The notes under the pieces: generated by a model
The model's input: the letters and a program-made list of their open reading frames with translations, nothing else
Database searches by the model: none
Told to the model about the DNA's origin: nothing
Shown: positions 31,791 through 43,993 of the stretch, one piece after another
Layout of the letters: the number at the start of each line of letters is the position of its first letter
Numbering within the stretch: position 1 is the first letter of the stretch
NCBI GenBank assembly: GCA_014529385.2
Contig: CM043969.1
Location: forward strand, 29,530,946-29,594,945
Length of the DNA stretch: 64,000 bases
DNA from: Adiantum capillus-veneris
Taxonomy: Eukaryota > Streptophyta > Polypodiopsida > Polypodiales > Pteridaceae
Direction: 5' to 3'
Translations under genes and position numbers: made by a program

Positions 31791-31989
31791 CGAAGAATGC
31801 CAATAGAAGATTGAATTTGTTTTCCAGGTTATAAGGTTTTTACCCTCATTATGAGTAGTGACGAGGATGTGGGGCCGTCCAACTGAAACACCTATCTCTC
31901 AACGAGGATCTTATGTCCTTGCAAGCATGCTGTGCGACGGACAAGACGCGTTTCTTTGCAGCACGTTCGTGAATTTGGTGAGTTCGATC
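31227..31989. other. Spacer with (AG)n, no gene recognised
   Basis: Lies between the first tnpA-like copy and the DUF4216-like exons. Holds about 37 AG units at 31714-31788. Confidence 0.5.
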
Positions 31990-32557
31990 CATCTATTAAA
32001 TAGATCGAGTTTTTGCCAATTATAACTCGTCGGACTCTGACGCTGGCCAATAGGCAGAAATCTTGCAACGCTACTGTGTGTAGAGGGGAGTCTGGTTTTC
32101 TTGAGGTGGATTCAACTAAGAAATGGACTGACCTAAGAGACACTTTCGTACTACCCGAGCATTGTGAACAAGTAAGTATGTAAATAGTTAACATCCAATT
32201 TTAGAAGTTATGTGCTTGGAAGCTCTCAGGTAAGTTATGTGGCTCTGGCAGGTGATATTTCATCCTACAAAGTCTGCATCAAACTGGTGGTACGTCATAG
32301 AGGTAGCCCCTCATAGCGCACGGACGTATGAAGGCTACCATGTGCCAATCACAATGGCATCAATGGAGGAGATCGGAAAAGATTCTCAATCAAAAGCCGT
32401 TGAGGTGGTGCCAGATGAGCATCAAGCTGCTACTTTCTATGGGGTGCATGTAGAGGATCTACAAAATGAAACGGAGGACATATGTGTTAACGGAGAGCTC
32501 TATATAGATATAGTAAGTTATGTTGAGCTTTACGAGGATGAGATAGAGACCTCTTAA
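31990..32557 (+). pseudogene. TnpD C-terminal (DUF4216-like) exons with an intron
   Basis: Exon 1 ends ...E-V-D-S-T-K-K-W-T-D...F-V-L-P-E-H-C-E-Q at a GTAAGT donor (32172). Exon 2 begins after a CTGGCAG acceptor (32251) with V-I-F-H-P-T-K-S-A-S-N-W-W-Y-V-I-E-V-A-P and ends at the TAA closing at 32557. The spliced pattern, a V-D strand, F-V-L-x-x-x-x-x-Q-V-x-[FY] and W-x-V-[IV], matches the DUF4216 tail of plant En/Spm TnpD proteins. The catalytic core (Transposase_21) was not found, so only the tail of the transposase remains. The upstream start is unclear. Confidence 0.6.
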
Positions 32558-33009
32558 AACCATAAATATTGTATTTGAACAATCTAGCTCCGTTTTATAA
32601 TGTATATTGTATTCATGTGGCTTTTTGTCCATTTTTGTCTATATGCGTCATTGTATTTAATGGTCTTTGCATCCACTCCAGGTACGTATGCTCTAGGTAT
32701 GTTCTCACAAGCAGGGACGACGAGCAATGCGCTCCGAGTGGGATGGAGACTGAAGAAGCTGGTTTGCTCAATATAGATGCTGCTCGTCCCACCACTAGAT
32801 CTAGCTGATAGGGTGAAAGAGACACTAAGAAGAACTACTACTGCTTCTCAGCGTCTCTTTCACCCGATCAATTAAATTTAGTGGTGGGGCAAGCAACTTC
32901 TATGAGCAGAACTTCGCGATGCAGCTTCAGTCTCCATCGCACCCGGAGCGCAGTGCTTTTACAAATTCACAAAAATTCAATGAAATCTCTCTACACAGGA
33001 ATCCCTCCC

Positions 33010-33034
33010 CCTTTATGAGTCCCCTCTCTCTCTT

Positions 33035-33066
<32 letters not shown>

Positions 33067-33068
33067 TC
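33010..33068. repeat. (CT)n microsatellite
   Basis: Imperfect CT tract just upstream of the second tnpA-like copy. Confidence 0.9.
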
Positions 33069-33136
33069 TACTTTTCCATGTTTTCTTCTGCATTCATTCA
33101 ATATTAAGTTTAAATGTTCGTGTGTTTAATGCAGAT

Positions 33137-34165
33137 ATGGATGATGAGCAGTTTCTTTCTTCTTTGTCATGCGAGCAGAGACAGTGGTACGTGTAGCGTC
33201 ATTGCTCTGGCGCACCATCACACATTCCTACTCCGTTAGCGTCTCCCTCTGTTTCAGAGCATTCAGTGCGCTCCGAAGCTTCGGTGTCGACAAGACGATC
33301 TTCACACTCGTCTAGGTACCGGCGCTCTAGTGGTGGTGGTGGCCGTTGTTGTGGGGATGCCACCATCGATGCCTTGACACTGCCTCGTGTTCGACGAGGC
33401 TCTTTACCCTCCCCTTCTTTTCCTGCCTCCACGCCAGCCACGACATCGCCATCTACACCAAGTTTTGTTCGGCTGACGGCGGTTCCTAGCGGCTACACAC
33501 CACTAGCTACTGCTCCAAGAGTCAGTCCAATCGACACTCCTCGCTTCGGGGCCCAGACTCCAGTGGAGACACCTGACGTCCATACCCTTGTTGACACGCC
33601 GCTAGAGACCCCTATCGGGACACCTAGGTTCACGCATCACTGGCAATAGGGCTTGCCTTACTCCGTCGACTTCAGCAGCGGCATCATCTTGGATGATGAA
33701 GGCAAGAAGGTGATCTTGCGCATGCGGGGTCTTTGTGCTCAGGTGTTTAGACACTACATACTAAACACCTGGAGTGAAGTACCAAGTGATTTAAAAGACA
33801 GAGTCATCAACATGCTTCATGACGAGTTTCCCGTTCTAACACGGGATGATCGCTTCAATGAAGATTTGATGAAGGTTCGAATGCGCGAATACTGCAAGCA
33901 CAAGCGTTCCGAAGTGCAAAAAGCAATTAAGCATGGGTGGAACAGACCAGATTGGCTGGCCAAAGAAGATAGGAAGAATGCGAAGAAAGCAGCACGCAAG
34001 AATCCCGACAAGTGGAAGCAACAAAAGGAGGCAGCCAGAGCGCGAGTAGAGGCAAGAATCTCGCACCACTTGGGGAGCGGCGGGTGGGCATCATTTGAGG
34101 CCGATTTTGCAAGTGTTTTTGCATTGCTCTTTAGGTTTGATAGTTTAGAGTTTAGGGGTTTTTAA
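33137..34165 (+). pseudogene. tnpA-like (Transposase_24 family) gene, second copy
   Basis: One frame from ATG 33137 to 34165, interrupted only by TAG at 33194-33196 and at 33647-33649. The N-terminus is Ser/Thr/Pro-rich, with repeated T-P. The C-terminal domain (from 33653) has G-K-K-V-I-L-R-M-R-G, M-R-E-Y-C-K-H-K-R-S-E, N-R-P-D-W-L-A, K-N-A-K-K-A-A-R-K-N-P-D-K-W, and H-H-L-G-S-G-G-W-A-S-F, the N-x-x-N-R...H-x-x-G-S-x-x-[FW] style tail of plant Ptta/En/Spm proteins. A possible GT...AG intron follows (about 34110-34201), with a downstream exon W-S-M-T-G-C-D-P-A-P-Y. The paralog at 30440 has a different, worse decay pattern. Confidence 0.72.
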
Positions 34166-34797
34166 ATTCTAACATAATGGATTTTTTATATGTTTTGACA
34201 GTGGTCGATGACAGGATGTGACCCCGCACCGTACGAGCGCGAGTATGCAGGCAGGAATGGCTTAAACGCTCTGATGGACATTCTGAGTTCTTACGACGAC
34301 ATGGTTAGTATTATGGTTTACTCTTTTCTATTTGTTGTATTGTTTTATAAATGTCACTATATGTTTATACTTACAGAAAGCTGTCTTATTGTTTTCTTTT
34401 GCAAAATCCGATACATACGCCACTTGGACGCGATGAGGCATCTGATTAGACGACGTCAGTCTAGCCGTAGCTAGATAGCATTAGTTTCCTTTTGTCATAG
34501 GATATGTATCATGAGATGACGTTTATACGTCTTTTTGAAAACCATGTATATTTTTTCAATAATAACAATGGTGTTGTAACTGTTACATTTGCAAAGTTTA
34601 ACAATCAAGTGATTTTGCCTATGATGTGTACAATTGTCATTGATTTACTTTCATCAATTTACTTTTGTCAGTTTTGTATCTTTATTCTGCAAACAATACT
34701 ATGGATGATGGAGTTAATGGTTATATTGTCTTGTGGGTGACTACTTTGGGTCTATATCTAAGCTTGCACTTTCTTTCAAAGGTGAATCAATGAATGA
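34166..34797 (+). other. Possible last exons of the tnpA-like gene, then AT-rich spacer
   Basis: A plausible exon 34202-34303 ends at GTTAGT. The remainder to the E2 insertion is AT-rich with no recognised gene. Confidence 0.35.
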
Positions 34798-34802
34798 AAT
34801 AT

Positions 34803-35035
34803 TGTGCGCGTATATCGCACGTGTCAATGCAAGGAACTTGCCGATACACCGCGTGCGAGGCAAAAATGGCTCCAAGCACACAACAAGCCTAAACTAGTAA
34901 GCTCAAAGATGACGATGGTGTGTTACTCACCGCTCTACGCTTGCTTCGTGGAGGATTCCTCGCCGCGAAGAAGAAGGAGACGCTGCTACGCCGCGCTCAA
35001 CCGCCTCCCTGCCGTCGTGCTACCGCAATGCTCGA

Positions 35036-35077
<42 letters not shown>

Positions 35078-35407
35078 ACGCATACACACACACACACACA
35101 CACACACACAAGGAGATGAAGAAGAAGAAGACGGAGATGGAGCAAGAGCACTCTTCAATTGCACAAATGAAAGAATGAGTGAATTTTAGGTTTAGTTGAC
35201 TTTTATATGAGCTCATCCCATTCACACTTGGGCGCCCATGCTTAGCCAACTAATCCCTTGAATGTTCCAGTTAGAGTGCGCCTCTCATCGGCGATCACTC
35301 TTACCCTTTTCCTATTGGACCGACAAGCCCGGTACCTGACTCTACCAAGTAAATAATACAACATCCATCATAGGTGATATGGTGTCCGTGGGCTGTGAGG
35401 GTTAACA
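34803..35407 (-). repeat. E2 3' LTR
   Basis: 605 bp, TG...CA termini, (CT)n-(AC)n tract at 35038-35110, TATA at 35201-35210 on the minus strand. The next bases right (from 35408) form the purine tract TGCCCCCCTTCCT (plus strand). Confidence 0.93.
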
Positions 35408-35955
35408 TGCCCCCCTTCCTGATTAGATTCCATCCTCGGAAGCTATTGAGTTGAAGCTCGTTCGTCGAAGTGGAAGAGCATTTGAGATGAATGTCCCTAG
35501 CCTTCTTCAGTCATTGCAAAACTAAACAACATTGGCACAGTAATTGCATTCTCATAAGCAATTAAAAAGCAGATGCAGTTGTAGGCAGACAATCTGATTG
35601 GTAACAGAATTTTAAACTATTTGTCAGCAATAAACATTAAATTGCAATATAATCAAATGCATAAACAGCTGTAAAGGTAAAAAATTAAACAAGTCGGGGG
35701 TCGCTAATTTAACGATCGAAAGGCACTAAAGATCGATTATTAATACCATGTGTAAGCTTCCTAATTTTCTCTGGTCAATTGAGTTGTTTAATCGCGAGAG
35801 CCAAGTATTTCATGTTCGAGGGTTGACTAGAAGCTATACTTAGAAGACCTTGTAGTTAAGCTACGATAAAAGCAATTTCTCATGAAATCATTGCCTGACT
35901 CATTACTTTTTCTTTGACCCCCAAAAAGTCTTTTCTCATTGATTTAGTTTTGATG

Positions 35956-36091
35956 TGTGTGCTTATTTTGTATGCCTTGGGTTTTTTGCTTTTCAAGGAA
36001 AAGCGCCCACACTGGGAACCTCTAGGGCTCTAGTGCCATAGGCGATACATGTGAGTGAAGTACCAAATCAAGCTGAGATTTCTCTTCCAGC
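35956..36091 (-). ncRNA. Conserved 3' noncoding block (E2 copy)
   Basis: Differs from the E1 copy at about one position in 136, including both hairpins. Confidence 0.5.
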
Positions 36092-37039
36092 TTAAGATTT
36101 TACATTGTGGCACTTTGCTTTTTTGTTTGTTCGTTTTCAACATTTTAATTTTGTAACTTTGGCGGGTCATATAACATTGTTACACCTCCCCAGACTCATC
36201 ACACTAGTAAACTCCCTTTATAATACTTAAGCTAAAGGTCAATAGGGTCAAGCAGCCCTAGTACATTTCACACAATGCTGCCTAAATCGGATTAAGAACC
36301 TAAGTAACCATTAATTATTAGGAAGGCGTTCCCCATGGTATTAAGAGAAGATCTCTAACACCTAGCTTGGTTAAACTATCTTAGTCGGACTGCTTGATTT
36401 TTAAGCCTAGATAAGTGATTATGATAAAAAATTACATTGAATTTAATGTTTGATACTAAGCAAATGCGAAGAATATTATGCTACCAATCACAATCAAAGC
36501 ATACAAAGATGGATGCAAAAAAGATAAGGGGCAATGCTAATGGACAAGAAACACTTGTTTGTGTTGATGGTCGTGCTTGATTTGAAGTGTGAACGAGAGA
36601 AAGATTCCATAAAGGTCCAAATCCTAACAACAGCAACACGTTCCTGTACACACTAGGAAACACAAAGAATACCTCTAGGAGGCACATCAGTGGGAAAAAG
36701 GAACTTTACTAATCACTCAACTCTAAAACAGAAACACTCCTATTGTAATAATTCTACCTACCCCCCATCACTTGAGTGATGAGGATCAAAGGTGTTTGAT
36801 GACATAAGTTTCTGTTTCAGTGTACCGAATGTGAATGTATAGGTCTAGTCAATGTTATGACTTCTATTGTGCATACTTGTTTTCTAATTGCTCTTGCTCT
36901 TTTTTTTTTCTTTTTTGTGAGTATAAGGCTTTATATATACATTCCCTAAGATTGGAGATCGAGAGGTCAGGGAGGAAGGTTGAGAGGGAAGCAAGTGAAT
37001 GATGACTATCAACAAATACTCCCCCCTTCCTTGGGTAGA

Positions 37040-40000
37040 TCATACCGTTTGCAATGAGCTTATCACCCTTTGAAACCAATTGTTCCAGTTAGTAATAGGT
37101 GGGGATTTTTGCCAGTAGTTTTCTATTACCTTAGGTGCCTCGTCGAGTTGTAAGGGTGGTAAGGTACTCTCCCAGGATTGAACTTGAAGTGGTTCATCAG
37201 GTGATTCTTGAACACTGGGAGGTGTGGATTCCTTTGTTACTTTATGGAGGTCCACTATTGTAGGTGGAGGCTATTGAGAAGCTTTTACCTCTATGGATGC
37301 ATTACATGAGGAGTTGGAAGCTTCATGGGACTTCCCCCTTCCTGAGCTAGGTGGAATAAATTGTTTTTTCTTTGGTACCCAAACTAGCTCTGGAGCGGGT
37401 GTGTAGCATTCCATGATTTTTTCCTTTCCGCGATTGTCGATTCGTTTTGGAGCTACGGGATTGAGCTCACATGGGCCCGGTGACAAGTAAGAGCACAATT
37501 TACGTTTTGGCACCCAGATTTGATCATTTCCTTTATAGTAGCCTTGCACTTCCAATAGTCGTTTAGGAATCCAACGCCACGTTTTCTTACATTTCTTGGA
37601 GTGAGTGGGACATTTCTTACAAGGCTTTTGCTTTTTAGCACTAGCTATGGTCGCTAAAGAAGCTTTAGGAACCAACTTGTATGTTTTCTTTGTTATATTA
37701 GGATGAGTCTTGTCAAAAGCTATATGCATTGCTTCTAGCATATTTAAGGGTATTAGTGGTGGCATTTCATCCCCCTCAGGTGTTACCCAGGTCGTCCCCC
37801 TATTTCCCCAAGTGTCTATGGTTTCTGCTAGGTGGATTCAATCCACATTGTCTCACTCTGTCATCCCAGGTAGTACATCCATATAAGGAGAATCTTCCCC
37901 AACATCAGTGTCCGCTTTACACGTGTAACAAAACTGCAATGGGGCCGAGTGAATTGTGGTGTCAGATCTATGATCAATTATAAACCTGTTTCCTAGAGGA
38001 TGTGCTCGACCCGTCACAAGATCCACTCGAATGACAGAATCTTGGAACTGCAGGTAGACATGGTTTTTAGACCAGTCATGCATCATTTTTGTTTCCCTCA
38101 TGAAAGGACGTCCTAAGATCATCTCTGATGCCATAGTGTGTTTGGAGAAATCCATAACAATGAAGGTAATCCTTATTATATGTCCAAAGACCTTGATCTT
38201 GAGATCTTCTAGCATCCCAATAGGTTTAACAATAGACCCATTGGCCATCTTCACTACTATGGTTGTGGTCGCAAGGTGAGGTCTTCCTATAGTTTCCCAG
38301 CAATTTTTAGTCACAATGCTAACCCCAGCGCCACCATCAAGGATTTCCTTCATAGTTAATCCCTTAGTAGTGATTGGTATGGTTGCATTGGATTCATCAC
38401 CCTCAAAGTATTGTCCCAACTTGTTAACATGTATTTCTATAACAAGGTTCTCATCTAGGTTGGGTTGTGGATCTAAGTGTTCCTCCTCTATTGGCATCTC
38501 CCCAGCCCCATCCATCTGTGCAAATTGTGGTAGCCCAAAATTTAGTTCTCCATTGAGGAAGGCTTGAAGAGCTCAGACTAGCTCAGGGTCTTTATATAGT
38601 TTGGACATGATGGTGGTTCTAACTTCTGAAGACATGAAATCCATCAATTTGGCAATGTTTAACGGCACCTTTTGGCCTTGAGTCCCTTGACGTGGGGAAG
38701 ATGGGATCTCCATTTCTTCAATAGGATCAAGTAGTCCCTATGTAAACATTCATTCCATCAAGAAGTGAGTACGCCCACTTTCCCATGACTTTAAGTCACT
38801 TTCTTCTTGGATGACACTAGGTATGGCTAAGGGTCTATGGTCTTGGTGAAGTTGTTGCTGCGTAGGGAACACGGTGTCTGTAATCTGGATCTTCCTAGGT
38901 GATGGTTCTAGATCCCTTTGGGTATCTTCTACCAAAATCCTTAATTGCGTGACTCGCTCAATCTCCTCTGTAGGGTTTGGATAAGTTCCTATCTTCTTTT
39001 TGGATCCTGGCCATTGTGGCTCATGAAGATCTTCCTTGTTGGTTTCTATCTTAGTGGTCATTTTGGTCTCCGTGGTTTCACTTGAATCCGAATCCTCTTC
39101 AGCGTCGTTCACATATACGGGGTCTTCAACAGTCCCTATGTTGGTCTTTGAATTGGGGTCTGACTTGGTGGCTTTTTGCGATCTCTTTCTTCGTGTTTTC
39201 TTCTTTTTCTGAGATTGGGCAATTGATGCCGTGTCTCTTTCCTCAAGAATATAATTTTGTTTTTGGAGCATCAATTGTGTGAGTACGTTTACTGGTACCA
39301 CATGTGTACTTTGTGATGGATCCTCGGTAACGTCAATCAAGTTTAACGGCGTAATCTTCTGTGCATTTGGATTATTTGGACATTGGGCAATCAAATGATC
39401 TATGCCACATCGATTACACATGAGTATCGGCATTGTAGACATGCTCACTTGATTGGTTTGCATTAGTATGGTGTTCTTTTGTAGCCTAATAGGACACTCG
39501 GCTACACGATGTGGACCTCCACACTCATAGCATTGAAGAGGTGGTCTCTTAGTGGTGTAATTGATATTTTGGCCTCTTGCCGCAAGAGCAGCTACTTGAT
39601 ATACAGGTTTGACTTGTCCCCAATAGTCCTCCATGTAGTATTGTGGACTTTCTTCAAGCACATCCATCCTATAGGCAATATTAGGATCTATATCTTCCTC
39701 ACAACCTTCCAAACAAGCAATAGATGACTCACAACCCACTTGATTCACAGAAGTGATTCTCGGATGTGGTGGTTGCGGTCCTAGCACTGGAGGTGGTAAA
39801 GGTGTTGTTTGGACAAAATTTTGGGCCCTAGGGACCATGTGTTGTGCTGTTTGTTGAAGAGGTGGGACCGGCATCAATGCAGGCACTTGAGGTGTGTCTG
39901 TCCATGCTAAGGTTGGTCTATTGGCCATCGCACGCTTAAATACTATGCAATCCTTAGCTTGATGACCATACCTCCCACACACATTGCAGTTCCCATCGAA

Positions 40001-42341
40001 TTTTACTCTAAAAGTAGGGCATTCATTGGTACTATGCGGTCCATAGCATACTGAGCACCATTGTTGCTCCCTTCTTGGATACATATGATTGTTATGTGGA
40101 GCACGATTGTCTCTAAGACTCTCTTGAATAGCCTTGGTGAGATCTGCTAAAGTCATCTTAGATATCTTTGGCTCCTTAGCAATAGGCTTTAAGGTCATTG
40201 GCTGATGCCCTGATGTTTGCGAGCTAATAGATTTAGTCTCAACAGACACTCTTTCTCCTTGAATCATTAAATTATCCTCCAATTGGATCGCATTGGTGGT
40301 GACTGCTTCCCAAGTGGTGATACCTCTAATGACTAGGCCATTGTAGATATCCTCATGTCGTAATCCCCTAATGAATCTATCAAGCAATTGGTTATTGTTG
40401 AAGCGTTCATTTGGATTACAACGAGAATTCAAATGCTTTAAGTGACTTATAAAGTCTCTCACCGACTCTCCTTCCTCTCGTTGGGCTTTCTGGAGCTGAA
40501 AGGCTACACCCCAAAGCACTCCCTCTCGTATGTATTCTTTTAAGAACAGTCTCCTAAGAGTAGGGTAAATCGTTTTTTCTTCCACCCTTAGGGTTCTATA
40601 CCAAGCCCCAGCCTTTCCACTTAAGGTTAGGCTTAAAGCATTTCTCTTATGTAGGTCATTGTGTTCTCCTAGAGAATCGCATATTTGTTTGAACACTTCA
40701 ATATGCTTTCTTACATCCCCGTCTCCACTAAATTTTTGTGTGAGCTTGACTATTTGTACTGCCTTACTTCTAGGTTCTCTATCAGGCGTGTTACGCATAT
40801 TTTCAGTGATAGATCGACCGATAGCTTGAGCAAATGTTTCCAAGTCACCTAAGTGAGTAGGCACCATGGGTGGAGGTGCTTCAGAGACTACGTGTGGAGT
40901 AGGTATTGGCATTGGGCTTGGCGCATAGGAAGCTCTTGGGTTCCACGTTGGGTATGATGTTGTGCCATGTGGTGGTCCAAAGTTCATATGTGTGGCCCTA
41001 GGCATAGCAGATGTCCAATGTGACATGCTAATGCTAGCCGGTATAGTCCCATGGAAATAAGAACTTGGGTGTTGTGGTTGTGGAGCATAGGTAGTTGAAA
41101 AAATGGGAGGGGTAGGGACTACATGAGTACAAGGCCCATGGGTGTATACGATTGGTACACACTTGTAGGTACTGTTGCAGGCATTGAGATACCATGTAGT
41201 GGTGCTTTACTAACAACTGAGGTCCATGGCGTGTTTCTCGGCATGCCCATAATTGGGGTAGGCATGGTAGTCGTGGTGTCATCAAGGGAAAGATGAGCTA
41301 GACTTGGAAAGGTGAAGCTATCACTTGTGGTCTCAGATTGCATTGAGACCCCTGGCGAAACAACATATGGAGGATCCATCGGACTTACCGAGGGAGTCTC
41401 CATTTGTGATAAGGTCGGTTGTTTAGCCTTTCTTGTATCCAAGAATCTCATGAGACCCATTGAAGGCATGTTGATCCCCTTGTTCTGTCTCTCTAAATCA
41501 ATGACCCTATGGATGACCTCACAAACTCTTTGTTGTTGATCCTCCACACTAGTAGCACCCATTGTGGATTGTAGGACATCTAACCAACCCACGTGATAGG
41601 TGTGAACTGTGTATAGGTCGGTCAGAGTTGTCGTTTGTAGTTCGTACTCCCAGTTCTCATTTGAGAACACTCCATTTAGGATTGAGGTGCAAGGTTCAAT
41701 GTTGCTTTCTAGGGGTTGGCCCTTAGCGGTTGCTAAGTCAGGAGCACTCGATTGCTCTCTTAGCAAAGATATTGACATAGAAGATTTCACTTTTAACTCT
41801 CTTCGTTGCTCCGCCTTCCGTAAGCTCTCAATTTTCTTTTCCCTCGCTGCAAGGATATATCGCTCAACCTCTTGCACTTCGGCAAGGCTTCTACCATTGG
41901 GTAATATGACCTCGGAGGGAAATAACTCTGAAGAGTCAGGAGGTGCAGTGAATGAAGTATTCACGTGCACATTCTCTAACGGTATAAGGTCTACGTTGTT
42001 CATGAATGGAGAATTTACTTCCCCATCCCCCTCATTTACATCATTAGCTCCATGTTCGGAGCGAGTGGCTCTACTAAAGGTTTCCTTCAGGTGGCTAAGC
42101 ACGCTCCGCCCATGGTATGCATGTCTTGGCTTAAGCTATTGGGATTAGGCATTGGGAAACCCTCCATGACGTCGTAGTCAAAGAAAGAGTCACTAGCCAC
42201 TATGTTCGGGTCTTGGTTTGTACTACCTTGGGTCCCCGCCGAGGGCCCGGAACCTAAAGTAGGTGGATATTGAGAACTCGCTTAAGTCGAAATTCTCTCT
42301 AGTTGCTCCGTCTCTAGCACACCACCATAGCGCAGATGCAT
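37040..42341 (-). pseudogene. E2 gag-protease polyprotein
   Basis: Homologous to the E1 polyprotein over its whole length. It starts at ATG 42341 (M-H-L-R-Y-G) and ends at the same TGA (37042-37040). The longest open part (41026-38750, 758 codons) carries the capsid domain and all four zinc knuckles; here the second is an intact C-x2-C-x4-H-x4-C. The protease site reads I-L-D-G-G-A-G, with C-terminal I-L-G-R-P-F...D-W. The W-P-K module keeps C-K-K-C-P-T-H-S-K-K-C, R-W-I-P-K, Q-I-W-V-P-K and V-W-V-P-K. Two frameshifts (near 42110 and 41120) and several stops (38750, 37853, 37271 and others) break it. Relative to E1 it has an extra charged helical segment (about 41890-41780). Confidence 0.85.
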
Positions 42342-43100
42342 GTGCCTTTGGCACCCTACAAGCGTCGACGAATAACCTCGAAGGTTAACCGCTTACCTTT
42401 TTTAAGCGTCCGTTTTCACTCGTATTTTTTACATTTTTAATGTTTTTTAAGGTTTGATTTTTTTTATTAAAGTGCGTGATAGCTCGAAACGATCGTATCA
42501 CTTAGAGGGTCGCTGTGTGTTTTACAGCACAATTTTCGGGCATCTGAAGTTTCGTTGGTCTTCAAAAAATCGATTTTTAGCTACATGTGAAGCTAAAATT
42601 CGTAATTTTAAAAGGCGACTGAGGCCTATGCCTGAGCGTGAGCTTGGGCTTGGGTCTGGGAGATATTTCCGATCCCGGTCCTACCTTTAAATTTTTTTTA
42701 TTTTTTTATTTTTAAAGGATAAGGTCGCCGCAGCCTGCACGAGGGCACACACACACTCTATCTACCTACTCTTAAATAATACACCTACTGTTACACATTA
42801 ACACACTCTATTAACTCTCACGGATCTACTTCCTACTTACTGTACACAGAAAACTAACAACCTTAGTACAGAGAGAATAAACACAGCACCTTTGAAAACT
42901 CCATTAACAAAGAAAACTAACAACCTTAATACACAGAGAATAAACACAGTACCTTTGAAAACTCCATTAACAAAAAAAACACATAGTATAACACCAAATC
43001 CCTCTTCTCAACACACACACCCTCCTTCCTTACCTTTCCCACAATTGAAATTACACCACAAAAGAAGCACAGAGTGCCATTCAAGCTTAGTGTATGGCAT

Positions 43101-43118
43101 TCCCCGGCAATGGCGCCA
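43101..43118 (-). other. E2 primer binding site, tRNA-Asp type
   Basis: The minus strand reads TGGCGCCATTGCCGGGGA, one mismatch to the tRNA-Asp complement; four bases from the LTR. Confidence 0.85.
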
Positions 43119-43122
43119 AAAA

Positions 43123-43703
43123 TGTGCGCGTATGTCACACATGTCAATGCAAGGAACTTGCCGATACACCGCGTGCGAGCCACAAATGGCTCCAAGCACA
43201 CAACAAGCCTAAACTAGTAAGCTCAAAGATGATGATGGTGTGTCACTCACCGTTCTACGCTTACTTCATGGAGGATTCCTCGCCGCGAAAAAGAGGGAGA
43301 CGTCGTTACGCCGCGCTCAACCGCCTCGCCGTCGTCGTGCCACCACAATGCTCGATCGCACACTCTCTCTCTCTCTCTCTCACGCATACACACATACACA
43401 CACACAAGGAGATGAAGAAGAAGAAGATGGAGATAGAGCAAGAGCACTCTTCAATTGCACAAATGAGAGAATGAGTGAATTTTAGGTTTAGTTGACTTTT
43501 ATATGAGCTCACCTCATTCACACTTGGGCGCCCATGCTTAGCCAACTAATCCCTTGAATGTTCCAGTTAGAGTGCGCTTCTCATCGGCGATCACTCTTAC
43601 CCTTTTCCTATTGGAACGACAAGCCTGGTACCTGACTCTACCAAGTAAATAATACAACGTCCATGGTAGGTGATATGGTGTCCGTGAGCCGTGAGGATTA
43701 ACA
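43123..43703 (-). repeat. E2 5' LTR
   Basis: 581 bp; shorter CT/AC tract than its partner; TATA at 43497-43506 on the minus strand. Confidence 0.93.
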
Positions 43704-43993
43704 AATATTCAATATGGTTGATTGAATGTCCTGCCACCAATTTTTTTTTCTCTTGGACGTCGCTATGATCGTCGCTATATAAGGCTCTACAACGTCGCTA
43801 TAGGTGGCCTATAAACGTCGCTATGATCGTCGCTATATAGCAATGCCTATAGCAACGCTTATATAGACCGTTATAGCGATGTTCATAACGACGTTCCCGT
43901 ATTGACGCTCTTAGCGATGCCGAGGAATATAAAAATTCAATGTATTTCCGTCGCTAACAATGTCACAAGTGCACACAACCTCTTGTAGTGCAT

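Larger units (their letters stand above)
34803..43703 (-). mobile_element. E2: LTR retrotransposon with gag-protease only, sister of E1
   Basis: LTRs 34803-35407 and 43123-43703 have the same termini as E1. A 5-bp duplication AATAT flanks it (34798-34802, 43704-43708). Organisation matches E1 block for block: primer binding site 43101-43118, leader with 63-bp repeats, polyprotein, conserved noncoding block, purine tract, 3' LTR. Again there is no RT or integrase. It sits inside the CACTA element, so it is younger than that transposon. Confidence 0.93.
28934..43990 (+). mobile_element. CACTA (En/Spm) transposon, with E2 nested inside
   Basis: The right end reads, inward on the minus strand, CACTACAAGAGGTTGTG. 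The left end reads CATTACAAGAGGTACTT, so the left CACTA has become CATTA. A 3-bp duplication CAT flanks both ends (28931-28933, 43991-43993), as expected for this superfamily. Subterminal regions are rich in CGTCGCTAT/GCGACG motifs (29000-29075, 43755-43935) and include an inverted pair GCGACACTCAAA / TTTGAGTGTCGC near 28975-29012. It carries tnpA-like and DUF4216-like sequences in plus orientation. Without E2 it is about 6.1 kb. Confidence 0.85.
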
